A DNA stretch of 64,000 nucleotides from Prorocentrum cordatum (GCA_963575745.1 CAUYUJ010008569.1:140112-204111); one strand, 5' to 3'; shown: positions 40,950 through 52,145, counted from the stretch's first letter. A program made the numbers and translations. The notes: a model not told the origin generated them from the sequence alone.

Positions 40950-41600
40950 GTTGTGGGTATGAAGCCTCGGGGCTATCCGTTGGGATTTCGTGGCGAGCCT
41001 CTTGGAGGCAGTTTCGAAGGCTCTTGGGGGCCGTTTTGGAGCTTCTTTTGAGCCTCTTGGGGGCCTTTAGGGGCTTTTGGGTGCTTGGGGGGGGCCTCTT
41101 GGGCCCTCTCGGGGGCCTCTTCGGGCTTCCTAGGAGTTTCTTTTGCCAGAAAATCTACATTTTCGGTTCGAGGTTCCCCTCTTGGGCCGTGTCTGGGGCA
41201 TGTGGGAGTACTTTTGGGCCGTCTTGGGCGCCTCTGGGGCCGGCTTGGAGCCCTCTGGGGCCGTCTTGGGGGAGTCGTGGGAGGGTTTGGGGCCGTCGTG
41301 GGGCGGTTTTGGGTGCTTCTTGGATGTTATTCAACGCCGCGCAGGCCGAAAAGTCGCATACGCTAGAAATGTATGTTTTCCCCATGGAATTTGACGATTT
41401 TGGCTTCTCTTGGGTTTCCTCAGAGGCCTCTTGGAGGCCTCTTGGGGTGTCTTCGCGGCTTCTTGGGCATCTTGGATCGATCATTTGGCGAGTCTGGGCT
41501 CTCTTGGACCGTCTTGGGGGTGTCTTGGGAGGCTTGACGGGGTGTCTTGGAGCTCCAGACCGAGCCTGCGGAGCCCGGAACGCCCCTGGTGAGTTCGGAG
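40950..41600 (+). repeat. CTCTTGGGGCC-type cryptic tandem repeat
   Basis: Degenerate 10-14 bp words (CCTCTTGG, GGGGCC(G/T)TCTTGG) repeat over about 650 bp, broken by short unique pieces such as AGTCGCATACGCTAGAAATG. The same low-complexity family recurs at 48690-49340. Trp/Gly/Leu-rich frames are artefacts. Confidence 0.8.
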
Positions 41601-41755
41601 GTGGGCCGTACTCGGCCCCGGGGGGGGGGGTCAAGTTGCCGGTTTGGGGTCCCCAGGCGGGGGTTATGGGGGAGGAGAAACTCACACGCCTAGAGACCCA
41701 CAAGGGGTCGGCGGATTGCAAGACGATTGTGAGATGAAACGTGTTCTTTTCTGCA

Positions 41756-43334
41756 GTGACTTGCCCCACTTTCTGGAACCGGCGCGAGGAGCTCTGCACC
41801 GACAGATGTTCGTCCATGGCAGTTTTCGTGCATTATTTTGCCATTGAGGTGTTCGTTTGTATGGTGGAATGTTGTGCCTCAGTTTTCCTGGAGCTTGGGG
41901 AGAAGGAACGCATCAAGGCATCCATAGAGTCCAACCAGTCTGGCAGGGCGTATCGGGTAGTTCAAAGACTGCTCGGTATGTTTTGCGACGCTCACCTGCA
42001 CATCTGCCCACAATATAACATCATCTCTCATTCCCCACACCTGTTGCACTCTTTGGGGGGCTCGGAAGATGTGATGGGAGGTGCGAAGAGCACTCTTCAT
42101 GCATCGAATTTCCTCCAGTACCTGGGGGAGTCCGGCCAGCAGCGCTCCCAGGACTGGCTCTCGGCGACGGCGGTGGTGCAGGCAGAAGACTTCTCGCCCG
42201 ACGGCGTCGCCGCCCCCACGACCGAGGGCCCACACTCGGACAAGTTCGCACCCCCGCCCCGCCACCTCCATCCACGTGTCCCCGCACGAGGGCGGGAGTG
42301 CGCACCCGATCTCCGTGGAGTTGTTCCTGACCTACGTCGCCGACTTCAAGGTCGGGTGTTGCCAGAAGTGCCCCTGGCCCGAGGTGCCCCCCAGGATTTC
42401 CAGCGAGGCCACTAGGGCCTCCAGAGCACCCCTCACGAGGCCCAGAAGGCCCCAGGGGGCTCTTCGGTTGATCTAGGCCTCCTAGATGGGGTCGGAGCAG
42501 ATGGGGTCGGAGGATCGCGCCGCATCGCCGATGCATCGCCGATGCGGCTCGATGTGGAGCCCGATTTGCTTCACGCCGACGTCGCCGATGCATCGCTGAC
42601 GTCGACGATCCATCGCCTGTGCATCGTCGATGCATCGGCGATGCGGCGCGATCCTCCGACACCATCTACTCCGACCCCATCTAGGAGGCCTCTGGTTGAG
42701 CGACAAGCTGGGGTTCACCCAGGGCCAGGGGCACCTGCAGCGACCCCCGATGAAGGGCGCCCCCGAGTCCCCGATGGGCATCCGGGAGACCTGCGAGGCG
42801 CCGCCTCGGGAGGCCTGCACGGACGCCCCCGGCGCCGTGGCGCTGCAGCCGACGGCAGCGTCCCAGGCGGCGTGCGGGCCCGGCCCCGACGTGGCTCAGG
42901 TCGGCGGCGCCAAGCTGGGCGGGAGGGCGCTGGCCCCGACACTGGCGCCGCTGGCAGTCGAGCAGGTCCAGTCGCCCGCCTCGGTGCTGGGCCTGCTGGG
43001 CCACTGGCAGCTGGCGCGCAGCAAGGCGCTCGCGGCGAAGGCCCAGTCCCAGAAGTCCCGCAGCTCCATCTCGTCGTCTTCGAGGACGTCCTCCTCGTCC
43101 GCTGGGACCTCCACGCAAGAGGGCTGCGTCTCGGCCGTCTGCCTGCGGGTGGACACATCAAGCTGGGGCCTGCGCGTCGAAGAAATGCCGGTGTGCTTCG
43201 AGATCGGGCACCAGCAGCCCCGTCTGAAGGATTGGCTGCCGAAGGAGCCTCTGGACGAGATCATGCGAAACTTCCAGGAGCTCGTGAATCAGAGAGAGTA
43301 CGGGGATAGCGAGGATCGAAGAAGAAATTCTTGA
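41756..43334 (+). CDS. PAS-like domain protein, interrupted by a foldback element
   Basis: Segment 1 starts after TTTTCTGCAG at about 41755: EKERIKASIESNQSGRAYRV, LLGMFCDAHLHICPQYNIIS, SHSPHLLHSLGGSEDVMGG, FLQYLGESGQQRSQDWLSAT. After a one-frame shift near 42255, in a C-rich run, come IHVSPHEGGSAHPISVELFL and TYVADFKVG. Segment 2 (42701-43334) has ESPMGIRET, a Ser-rich linker, CVSAVCLRVDTSSWGLRVEE and KDWLPKEPLDEIMRNFQELV, and stops at TGA 43332-43334. The order (CDA-V-LD-like strand, SP.L..LL, F..Y, VELF, GIRE, then a WL...F C-terminal block) matches a large family of dinoflagellate PAS-like proteins as I recall it. Sensor or ligand function is unknown. The frame break may be real or an error. 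The gene ends exactly where light-harvesting homology begins. Confidence 0.5.
42466..42699. mobile_element. Foldback element F7, copy b, inside the PAS-like gene
   Basis: Arms of about 60 bp: AGGCCTCCTAGATGGGGTCG, then GAG, is perfectly complementary to the right end CTCCGACCCC...AGGAGGCCT. The next GGAGGATCGCGCCGCATCG also pairs. The element is flanked by GGTTGA at 42466-42471 and 42694-42699, 228 bp apart. GT at 42467 and AG at 42699-42700 would remove 234 bp and keep the PAS-like frame (GALR|DKLGF). The interior has repeated GATGCATCG words. Confidence 0.75.
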
Positions 43335-44058
43335 CGCCTGGCCATGATGGCCATCATCGGGGTGTTCCTCCAGGACGGCCTCACGGGCTCCGCCTGGGGC
43401 GACTGGGCGACCTACACGGATTCGCCGCTGCGCGCCTTCGAGAGCGAGTGGGACCTGCAGGCGCCCGTAGGCTACTGGGACCCGCTCGGCCTTGCGAAGG
43501 ACGTCGGTGCGGACGTCCTCTACAGAAGGAGGTGCACCGAGGTCAAGCACGGCCGCGTCGCCATGTGGGCCGCCATAGGGTTCATCGTGCAGGATGTCTT
43601 CCTGTGGCCGGGAGGTGTCGTCCTCGAGGGGCCTGCCTTTGCGAGTCTTCCGAATGGCCTGAGCGCTCCAGTCAAGGTGTCTGGTGCCGACTGGGGTCAA
43701 GTGTTCCTGTTCTACGGCTCCCTCGAGCTTCACGCGGCCAGACAGGTCCCCACGGATCCTCCGGACAAGCTCAGCAGAACCGAGGCGGGCTTCGGAAAGT
43801 CGTACTTCGGGGCCCTCGGCGGGTGCAAGGGGGACGGCATCGAGGACCCTGAGAAGAACAAGCGGTCCCTGAGCGCGGAGCTGGCCGAAGGCCGCCTGGC
43901 CATGACGACCATCATCGGGATGCTCTTCCAAGACAACCTCACGGGCTCCGCCTGGGGCGACTGGGCGACCTACACGGATTCGCCGCTGCGCGCCCTCGAG
44001 AGCGAGGTGTGCGTGCAGGCGCCCGTCGGCTACTGGGACCCGCTCGGCCTCGCTGAGG
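43335..44058 (+). pseudogene. Chlorophyll a/c light-harvesting (LHC/FCP-type) polyprotein fragment
   Basis: About 1.3 units of a tandem LHC gene. It starts inside helix 3 (RLAMMAIIGVFLQDGLTGSA), with the usual preceding Glu-Gly replaced by a stop. A full unit follows: WDPLGLAKD, CTEVKHGRVAMWAAIGFIVQ (helix 1, chlorophyll-binding Glu/His/Arg), GADWGQVFLFYGSLEL (helix 2 region) and AELAEGRLAMTTIIGMLFQD (helix 3). A third unit begins (VGYWDPLGLAE) and is cut at about 44058. The unit period is 558 bp (186 codons); ATG 43344 and ATG 43902 are equivalent. Such proteins bind pigments in the thylakoid and are made as polyproteins in dinoflagellates. There is no transit peptide, start or intact end, so this is a displaced fragment. 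Confidence 0.85.
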
Positions 44059-44272
44059 TCCACGTTCACGACCACGTCGACGACGACCACGACCACGACG
44101 GCTACGAAGACGACCACGACCTCGACCGCGGCGACGACCACGACCACGTCCACGATGACGACGACCACGACCTCCACGGACGCCGTCGCCTCGACGACGA
44201 CGACGACGACCACCACGACCACGAGCACGACCACGACGTCGACCACGACGACGACCACCAAACGACAGACGA
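44059..44272 (+). repeat. CGACCA/CCACGA hexamer-type repeat
   Basis: GACCACGACCACGACG-type words for about 210 bp. In the frame of the LHC fragment this gives a His/Asp-rich run (VHDHVDDDHDHDGYEDD). Confidence 0.9.
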
Positions 44273-47200
44273 CCATCCCGGGGATACTGCCACGCACAAC
44301 GACACATCGGAGCATAGCCGCAGCAGCAGCGGCAGCGTGCCGCCCCCCGTCGCGTCGACAGACGAAGACGTCCCAGAGGGGAATCGAGAGGCGGTAGAGG
44401 TCACGATACCACCCCCCGCATCGTGGTCGAACGACGGCGTCCCAGTGGGGAATCGAGAGGAGGTAGCCTGCAGTGACCAGGGTACTGCTCATACGAACGA
44501 CCCCCCCCCCCTCCAGCTGTACCAGCAGCCCACAGGAAAGGAGCGGGATGTCACGGCGGAGGCGGCGGATGCTGCGGAAGCCGCGGAGTACCCCCCACAG
44601 GACAGTCAGTCCGAGGGTTTGCCCGACGAAAGGCGAGCCGAACCCATCGAAGGAGGCAACACTGTTCCCCCGCCAAGTACACAGGCGAACAGATCCCCCC
44701 CAGCGGCGCTGACACACAGGGCCAATCCTCCCTCATCCTCCTTTAATTCACCAGATTGTGCGGCTATCGGCTGCGTCTCCTCCCCCTTTCCTCCTCTTCC
44801 TCCTGCTCAAAACGTTCGTCCAGCTGTGCTTGGACACGCCCCCCAACCTGTTGTCGGTTCCTCGGTTGCTGCGAGTCGGGGCAGTGCCCCCGTACCGAAT
44901 GCAATGCCGAGGAACGAAAAAGACATTGACAGAAGGGCAATGGTCATCAGTCCTCTGTACCAGCAGGACAGAGGACAGGAGTGGGATGTCACGGCGGAGA
45001 CGGCGGATGCTGCGGAAGCCGCGGAATACCCCCCTCAGGGCAATCAGAGCGCCAGTAGTCCTCTGGGGCCGCCACACACCCAGCAGGGATGCCACGGAAC
45101 AACCATCCAGACGCAGGACAGCAAAGCCATCCGCTGGCTAGTCGGGAGAAACCGTTTTGCCCCTATTCGCCCCCCTTTCCCAGTCAGTGAGCTCCGTACG
45201 GACGGCGAACCCGAGGCGCCCTCGCCAGGCGTCCAGAGCACCACTGGCGACGCAGCCCGCGCCCTGGCTGTGGAAGTCGTGCCGCAGTGCGTGCACGTCC
45301 TCGGCGCAACCAGCGGTATCCCAGAGAACGGAGAGGATCAGACGCTGTCCAGAGGGGACGCACCTGGGAGCGACAGCGGGCGCAGGCCCGAAGGCGAGCG
45401 CCAGCGAAAGGGACCCCTCCCCGCGAGCCACAAGGCCGAGTCTGCCTTGGCCGCCGGACGCGTTCCGACCCCAGCCTGGCGGCCAACCATGCGGCCTGCA
45501 TTTCTCCGCCAAATTCCGCCAGGCGGGCAGCCGGAGCTGTCGCGAACAGATTGCGATCCCCCCAGCCAGGACAACGAGGCCGTTACGTTGGAGACTGGCG
45601 GCCAGGATACAAGGCGGCACCAAGGGCCCGACACGCGTCAATGGCCAGAGCCCAAGGACCCCGACACGGGACAACAGCTGTACAAAGCAGGAATCAACAA
45701 CGTCCAGTGGGACCTCCCCGGGGAGGCACCCGGCGAGGCGATATGACGACTCCAAGTCACACTGGGGCCACTGTTCACTGGCACTTGGCACGCTTTCGCC
45801 AAGCGGCAGTCGGTGCCTGGCGGCAAGGGCGCGCTCGACCCGAATCGGCACGACCCGCGAACCTGCCACCTCTTCCTGGAATCCTTTCGCAGCCACAAGG
45901 GCGACGTACGGGTCCTCAGCGATGCGCTGGGCTTCGACGTCGACTGGACTCGGGCCTGGCAGCGGCGCCTGGGTCCGAGCGGCGGTGTGGGCAGTGGTCA
46001 CCATGCGGTAAAGGGCCACCCGTGCAAACAGGCCCCCAGGAAGCACTGCAGACAGTGGTGGGCCGTCTCCCCACAGTAGCCTTGCTACCCCCTTGTGGCA
46101 TCCCTGCGAGTTGCCACCGTGGTAGTGTCTCGACACCTGCTTCTTGCTGAATTTATACGTCCTTTTCTTGGCTGTTGTCTACGCGCTGCGTGTGTGACTA
46201 TACCGTCGGCCTCAGTTCACTTCCCCTCTGTCTGCGTGCTGCGCGTGTGGCTATACCGTGGATTGTTCGGTTTTCTGCTCTGTGATCCACCTCCTCTGTT
46301 GACTACGAGTTGTACACCGTACTCTGCAGCGCGATTGGGTGTCGCAGGCTTCCCCCGTTTTGGTTCTGGCGAGCTGTTGTCGGACGTGCCTTGCTTCTCC
46401 AGTGGAGGCAACACGCTGCGTGGGAGACGAACGCCCGGCCCCCCCGGGGCGGAAGATACGCCCATCCCGAGTACGTCGGAGGAAACTCCCCCTGGCGGGC
46501 GCCTGCGCCCCGTGCTTCTCCCGGCCCCCCGCCCCCTGGGGCTGGGCGGCACGCTGCCCGTTCCCCCCATTGCGCGTCGCCGAGGCCGCCGCTTCGGCTC
46601 GCTGGCCGCCTTCTCGGTGCGTGGTTTCTCTGGTTGTCCGGGACGTACGCGCATCAACCAGGAAGGCAGAGGCCTGTGGAGTGGGGATCCAGGGCACCAC
46701 GAAGTGTCAGCACTGTCCTCCGCCAGTGGTCTGGCGAGTGGTTCCCCCCCCGCGGTCGCTGAAGACCCCCCTCCGGGATCGGTGGAGGGACCGCAGTGGT
46801 GCCTCCGACTTTGGACTATCGTTCCCCCCCCTGTGGTCACTGACGGCCCTCCACAGGAAGTGGTGAAGGGATCACAGAGGTGAGAGGTGACCCCAACCAC
46901 ACAGCATCGTCAGAGGTGCCGCCTCTTCTTTCTCTTTCGCTATGCACCTCACGCGCTTCCCCCCGACGATGCTGCCGTGGAGCAGGGACAGCGTTCCCCA
47001 GCGGTGGTCAGGCGCTCTGTTCCCCCCACGGTCGAGGTCCGACATCGCGTGGTGGAGAGATCACTGTGGCCAAGGTCTCGCAGTATAAGCTTTGGCGTCG
47101 CCCCTCCTCCTCCTCCATGTATTCATTGGATTATGCGGCTATCGGCTGCGTCTCCTCCTCTCCCCCTCCTCCTCCTGCGGTTTCGGCGACAAGTTTCCCC

Positions 47201-47430
47201 CCTACAGAGGCCCCCCCGTGACCGAGGTCCCGCCGCATCGCGCGGTGCGATCACAGTGGCCTGGGTCTCGCTGTACTCGCTGTGGCGTCGCCTCCCCCTC
47301 CTCCATTCTTTCAACTGATCAGGCGGCTATCGGCTGCGTCTCCTCCTCCCCCCCTCTCCTCTTCCTGCGGATTCGGCCACACACGATTTCCCCCCTACCG
47401 AGGCTCGTGGAGCACTTGGGTCTATGCACC
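44273..47430. repeat. Region of decayed short tandem repeats
   Basis: Several interleaved repeats. A pair near 66 bp lies at 44335-44470 (GTCCCAG.GGGGAATCGAGAGG). A repeated block GATGTCACGGCGGAG, GCGGATGCTGCGGAAGCCGC occurs at 44545 and 44985. GCGGCTATCGGCTGCGTCTC occurs at about 44760, 47131 and 47326. A near-190-bp tandem pair lies at 47040-47420. GTTCCCCCC.GTGGTC blocks lie at 46740-47040. The LHC frame stays open to TGA... at 45744-45746 (MMAIIG start, 800 codons), but the part after the LHC fragment has no domain. I regard it as accidental or as a newly formed C-terminal tail. Confidence 0.6.
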
Positions 47431-48399
47431 ACCTGGCGGCTCTCCCGCAGCGCTCCGAGGTGAGGGCGGGCCACGCTGCCGCCTGATGTTGCTCTGACTG
47501 CTCGGGCCCCTGCCTGCCCCGGCACCACCGGGGGCCGGAGCTGGAGTGAATGCGGTACGTCAAGTGGTACACCCTTGCTCGTCCTTCGACGTTCCCCCTT
47601 CTGGTCCACCACGGCCCCCGATTGACGCACGCCGCTTGCTCCCCCCGTCCACCGTGCGGGGTAAGCTGCCTGCGCTGTTCGCCGACGACGTGATCCACCC
47701 CTGGGCGGGAGCCATCATCGTGCTCCTGGTACTGCTCAAGTGGTTCATCCTTTGACTGTATTCATGCTCTGCTACGGGTTGGTCCATGGTGCTCGGCCAC
47801 ACCTGCTGCCGTTTCCCCCGACGCCCCGGGTCAGGCAGTCAAGGTGGACTCTGCGGCTGTTTCGACGTCAGTGCATTGTGCGGTGGCTCACGTCGGATGG
47901 CGCCCAGGAGTCCAAGTGAGTGAGGCTTGCCTGGCCACCCCTCTTCTGCCCGCGCTTTCCCATCTCTTTCGCCTCGTAGTGGTGAGCGGTGCGGCCTCAC
48001 GTGCCCAGTGTTCTGCCACTTGGCTGCCCTGCCCCAGCCTGTGCTCTGTGGACTGGATGGTTCGAGCTGGCGCCACTGTGCGACTCCTCTCCGTCTACTC
48101 CAGTCTGGTGCTTGCTTTCCCGTTCGCGGGCGGTTCGCAGCTTAATGGGGGGCAGTTTGCCTCTTGCAAGTGCACCTGCTACGTTGGCCTAGGCGCCTTC
48201 GTAACCAATTGTTTCGCCCTGTGCCCCAAACGCGCCCGCCCCGCTTCCTGGGCTTTCCCTTGGAGCCGCCAATCGAAAGAAAATAATCCCCACCAGCCCA
48301 TCCAAAAACGATGCCCAGGCGAATTGCGGCGATCAGGGAAGTGAGGGCGCATACAGAGTCGCAAAGGGCTGGGGGACCCGTCTTACCCAACAGGGCGAG
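47431..48399. other. Unassigned
   Basis: A plus-strand frame at 47546-47755 ends in a hydrophobic helix (WAGAIIVLLVLLKWFIL), and another lies at 47844-48344. Neither has a recognised domain. Possibly exon remnants. Confidence 0.3.
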
Positions 48400-48662
48400 G
48401 ATGGAGGAGGAGGAGGAGGAGGAGGAGGAGGAGGGGGAGGAGGGGCACTAGGTGGGAAAAGTGGGAGGAGGGAGGAAGGAGGAGGGGGAATAGGCGGATG
48501 ATGAGGAGGAGGGGGGGAGGAGGAGGAGGATGAGGAGGGGGAGGGAGAGAAGAGGAAAGGAGGAGGAGGAGGAAGAGGAGGAGGATGAGGCTGATAAAGT
48601 GGAGGAGAAGGAGGAGGAGTAGGCCGACAAGGAGGAGGAGGAGGAGGAGGAGGAGAAAGATG
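48400..48662. repeat. GGA microsatellite
   Basis: GGA-rich tract with GGGGGA and GATGAGG interruptions. Confidence 0.95.
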
Positions 48663-48689
48663 AGAAGGAACAAGAACAATGACGTGCAC

Positions 48690-49340
48690 AAGAGCCTCCT
48701 AGGATGTCCCTTTGGAAGTTGGTTTGGAGTCCTCTTGGAGCGCCTGGGGAATTCTTGGATGTTTCGGGGATCCTCTTGAGGCCCCTTGGGGGGTCTAGGG
48801 AGGATCTTGAGGGCCTCTTGGGGACCTCTTGGGGCTTCCTGGGCGCCTCTTGAGGCCCTCTTGGGGCGCTCTTTGGGAGCCTTGGGAGCGCTCTTGGGGC
48901 CATCTTGGAGGTGATCGATCAAAGGAAGGGGGTCCCCCAATTAGCGTCCCCCCTCGGGAGCCTATAAAATCGCCTCTTGGACCCCTCTTGGGACGCTCTT
49001 GGAACGCTTCTGGGCGCTGTTAGGGCCGTCTTGGGGCCATTGTGGGTCCCTCTTGGGGCACTTTTGGGCCCTCTTGGAACCATCTTGAGGCCTCGAATGG
49101 CCATCGGAAGCGAAAAGGCGAGAAAGCAAAAAAATTGATTGCCCTAAGATGTTGGAGCCATTTTGGCCTCTTGGGGAGCCTCCTTGGGAGGCTACGTGGC
49201 CAATTGGAGTCGTTTTGGGGCGGTCTTGGGGCCTTTGGGAGCATCCTCGGGGCCATCTTGAGGCGTCTTGGGCTGTCTTGAGCCATCTTGGAGGTCATCT
49301 TGGGCTCTCCGAGGCCCTCTTGGAGCCATCTTGCGCCATC
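48690..49340 (+). repeat. CTCTTGGGGCC-type cryptic tandem repeat, second region
   Basis: Same low-complexity word family as 40950-41600, interrupted at about 48915-48965 and 49100-49160 by unique sequence. Confidence 0.75.
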
Positions 49341-49366
49341 CTGGACGCTCCCAACTACCAGCGAAA

Positions 49367-49488
49367 CCCCCCGTCCAGGTCCAGGGGAGGGGGTCAGGGG
49401 GAGGGGTAAACCCCTCCCCGAAGGGGAAGAAGGGAAGATGGAAGAGGAAACTCCCTGAACCACCTACGCCCAGAGGGCTGGTGGGATA
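49367..49488 (+). repeat. Dispersed repeat D16, copy 2
   Basis: Matches 13960-14072 over about 115 bp, including GGGGTAAACCCC, CTACGCCCAGAGGGCTGGTG and GGAT. About 90 percent similar by eye. Confidence 0.75.
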
Positions 49489-50454
49489 ACGGCATAAACA
49501 TAAAGTGTTGGCGCTCCGCGCGGATTTCTTGGATCCGCCACGATACGTGGCCGCAGAGGTTTGTTCCTGGCAAGTTGTCATGAGGAGAACCGAGGCACCA
49601 TCGTCTCACCAGTTTTGCTGACCACCCTTCGTTGCCATTGTAGTACTGGTGCCCCCTTTATTGGCAGCGCCCCGCGGCTGCCAAGCGCCATGGCACGATG
49701 CGACACGCAAGTCGTTCGATGTACACTCTTACTGAAGGTGTCCTCCGACTGCGAGTACTGTACTAACGGCGGTGAGGCCCATACCCCGACCAGCAATGGC
49801 CTAGAAATGTTGATTCTTATTTAGATGTGTCACGCATCTCTGCCCATGTGAGAGCGCAAGCGGCACGCCCCCCCTGGGAAGGACGCCACTCGTGCCCAAA
49901 GCACGCACACCCACTTGAGATCCTCTTCCCCTCCGTTACCTTCCTCTCCTCCACGTGGTGCCGATACGACACCAGACTGACGTCGTGCGATCTGGCGGCG
50001 GCGTCTTGAAAGGGATGTATGCGCCGGTGCCACACCAAAAGCCGACGTCTCGTTCTGCAGCTTCGCTTGCCCGCCCCATCGTGCAGATGCCGTGCCACAC
50101 TTGCCGCCCTCCTTCCCTCCCTGCCGTCCGCTCCTCTTGTCGTGCTTCTCGTTTGGCGACGGCCTGCGGGGGCGCTAATTCGGCCGCGCGCGCGCCCGAT
50201 TGCTTTCCCGGATGCGGGCAGAGGTGTGGAAGGCACGAGTTCCGGCAGTTGCCGAAGCCATGCGTTGTGCGTGCCCGTTGCGTGCGCAAAGCAGAGTCTG
50301 AATGGTTCGGATCATCCTTGCTGCATGCGAAGTATTGCCAACCAGCACGTGGTGTTGGTACCTCGTTTTAAAAGAGACAGCGCCCCACGTCCCTCACTCC
50401 TTCCTTCATTCCTCTCGCTGCCCCCTCCTCCCTCCTCCCATCCCTGCTTCTGCT
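49489..50454. other. Unassigned
   Basis: Mixed composition, with short frames on both strands and no recognisable domain, microsatellite or palindrome. Confidence 0.4.
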
Positions 50455-50742
50455 CTCCGCATGTCAGTTTCGGCGCACTCCTCACACGCTCCGTAGCCCC
50501 ATGGAGAGTTCCACCGAAGGCCCCCAGAGGGAGCGTTCGCATGTGGGCGTCAGGCCCGTGTCGGCACACCCCTCACGCGTTTCGTGGCCCCATGGGGAGT
50601 TCCACCGAAGGCCCGAGAGGGAGCGTTTGCATGTGGGCGTCTCGCGCCGGTGTCGGCACACCCCTCACGCGTTTCGTGGCCCCATGGGGAGTTCCACCGA
50701 ATGCCCCAGAGGGAGCGTTCGCAAGTGCCCCATGGCTGGGCT
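50455..50742 (+). repeat. 91-bp tandem array, left block
   Basis: AGTTCCACCGAA occurs at about 50507, 50598 and 50690 (spacing 91-92). Each unit has GAGGGAGCGTT(C/T)GCATGTGG, CGGCACACCCCTCACGCGTT and TCGTGGCCCCATGG. A partial unit precedes. Confidence 0.95.
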
Positions 50743-50859
50743 GGTAACAATAAGTTCTAAACTTATGAACTTAGACTTAGGCTCCAGGCGTTAGAAGTGA
50801 GACCTGACACATGCCAATGAGTTCAACCGTCCATCGTGTCACGGGCACCAACACGGTTG

Positions 50860-52145
50860 TCGGGATAGGGTTCGGTTGTCGAATTTGTGCAACTTTTTGG
50901 GTGGAGATCCGACGACTTGTGCAGCTTTCTTGATAGGGAACCGATGGGTTTTGCAACATGTTTGATTGGACCCCGATCAGGTTTGCAACCTTTTTCTTTT
51001 TCTCGGGTTGGGGTCGGTTTCCGAATGTGTGGAGCTTGTCTGATTGGGAACTGGTGAGCCGTGCAACTTTTTTCGTTTTCTCGGGTTGGGGTCGGTTTCC
51101 GAACTTGTGACGCCTTTTTGATTGGGAACCGATGAGTTGTGTAACCATGTTGGTTGGGAACCGATGAGTTGAGCAACCTTTTTCGCTTTCTCTGGTTGGG
51201 GTTGGTTTCCGAACTTGTGCCGCTTGTTTGTTTGGGGACCGATGAATTGTAACCTTTCTGATTGGGAACCGATGAGTTGTGCAACCTTTTTCTTTGTCTC
51301 GGGTGTGGGTCGGTTTCCGAACTTGTGCAGCCTTTTTGATTGGGAACCGATGAGTTGTGCAGCCTTTTCGATTGATGAGTTGAGCAATCTTTTTCGTTTT
51401 CTCGGGTTGGGGTCAGTGTCCAAACTCGTGCAGTTGTTTGTTCATGAATTGTGCAACATTGTCGATTGAGAACCGATGCGTTGTGCAACCTTTTTCGTTT
51501 TCTCGGGTTGGGGTCGGTTTCCGAACTTGTGCAGCCTTTTTGATTAGGAACCGATGAGTTGTGCAACGTTTTTGATTGGGGACCGATGTGTTGTGCAACC
51601 TTTTTTGTGTTCTCGGGTTGGCACACGGCTGCACAAGCCAAGCCCGAGAAAACGAAACAAGTTGCACAACGCATCGGTTCCCAATCAAACAAGAAGCACA
51701 AGTCATCGGTTTCCAATCAAAAAGGCTGCATAAATTCGGAAACCGAGCCCAACCCAAGAAACGAAAACGGTTGCACAACTCATCGGCCCCCAATCGAAAA
51801 GGCTGCACACTTCATCGGTTCCCAAGCAAGAAGGCTGCACAAGTTCGGAAACCGAGCCCGACCCGAGAAAACGAAAAAGGTTGCACAATTCTTCAGTTCC
51901 CAATCAAAAAGGTTGCACAACTCAGCGGCTCCCGACCAGAAAGGCTGCACAAGTTTGGAAACCGATCCCAAACCGAGAAAACGAAAAAGGGCACAACTCA
52001 TCTGTTCCCAATCAAAAAGGTTGCACAAATTATCGGTCCCCAAGAAAAAAAGGCCGCACAAGTTTGGAAACCGACCCCAACCCGAGAAAACGAAGAGGGT
52101 TGCACAGCTCATCGGTTCCCAATCAAAACAGTTGCACAAGTAGAA
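50860..52145. repeat. Convergent (head-to-head) tandem array, about 1.3 kb
   Basis: The left half (50860-51635) repeats TTTCTCGGGTTGGGGTCGG, TTTCCGAACTTGTGCAGCC and TTTTTGATTGGGAACCGATG at about 78-bp spacing. From about 51640 to 52145 the same units run in the opposite orientation (CATCGGTTCCCAATCAAAAA, GGTTGCACAAGTTCGGAAAC, CCGACCCGAGAAAACGA). The switch is at GGTTGGCACACGGCTGCACAAGCC, about 51614-51640. Peptides read from it (for example RKRKRLHNSSVPNQKGCTSS) are repetitive on both strands and probably not protein. Confidence 0.95.

Noticed and set aside
43158-44717. 519-codon minus-strand frame
   Set aside because: It is antisense to clear LHC helices and the CCACGA repeat (Val/Asp-rich), so it is a shadow.
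49255-49300. CTTGAGCCATCTTGG as an inverted spliced-leader relic
   Set aside because: It belongs to the CTCTTGG low-complexity family and matches DinoSL only over a short part.
50455-50742. 91-bp array as a CRISPR array
   Set aside because: Whole units repeat without unique spacers, and the genome is eukaryotic.
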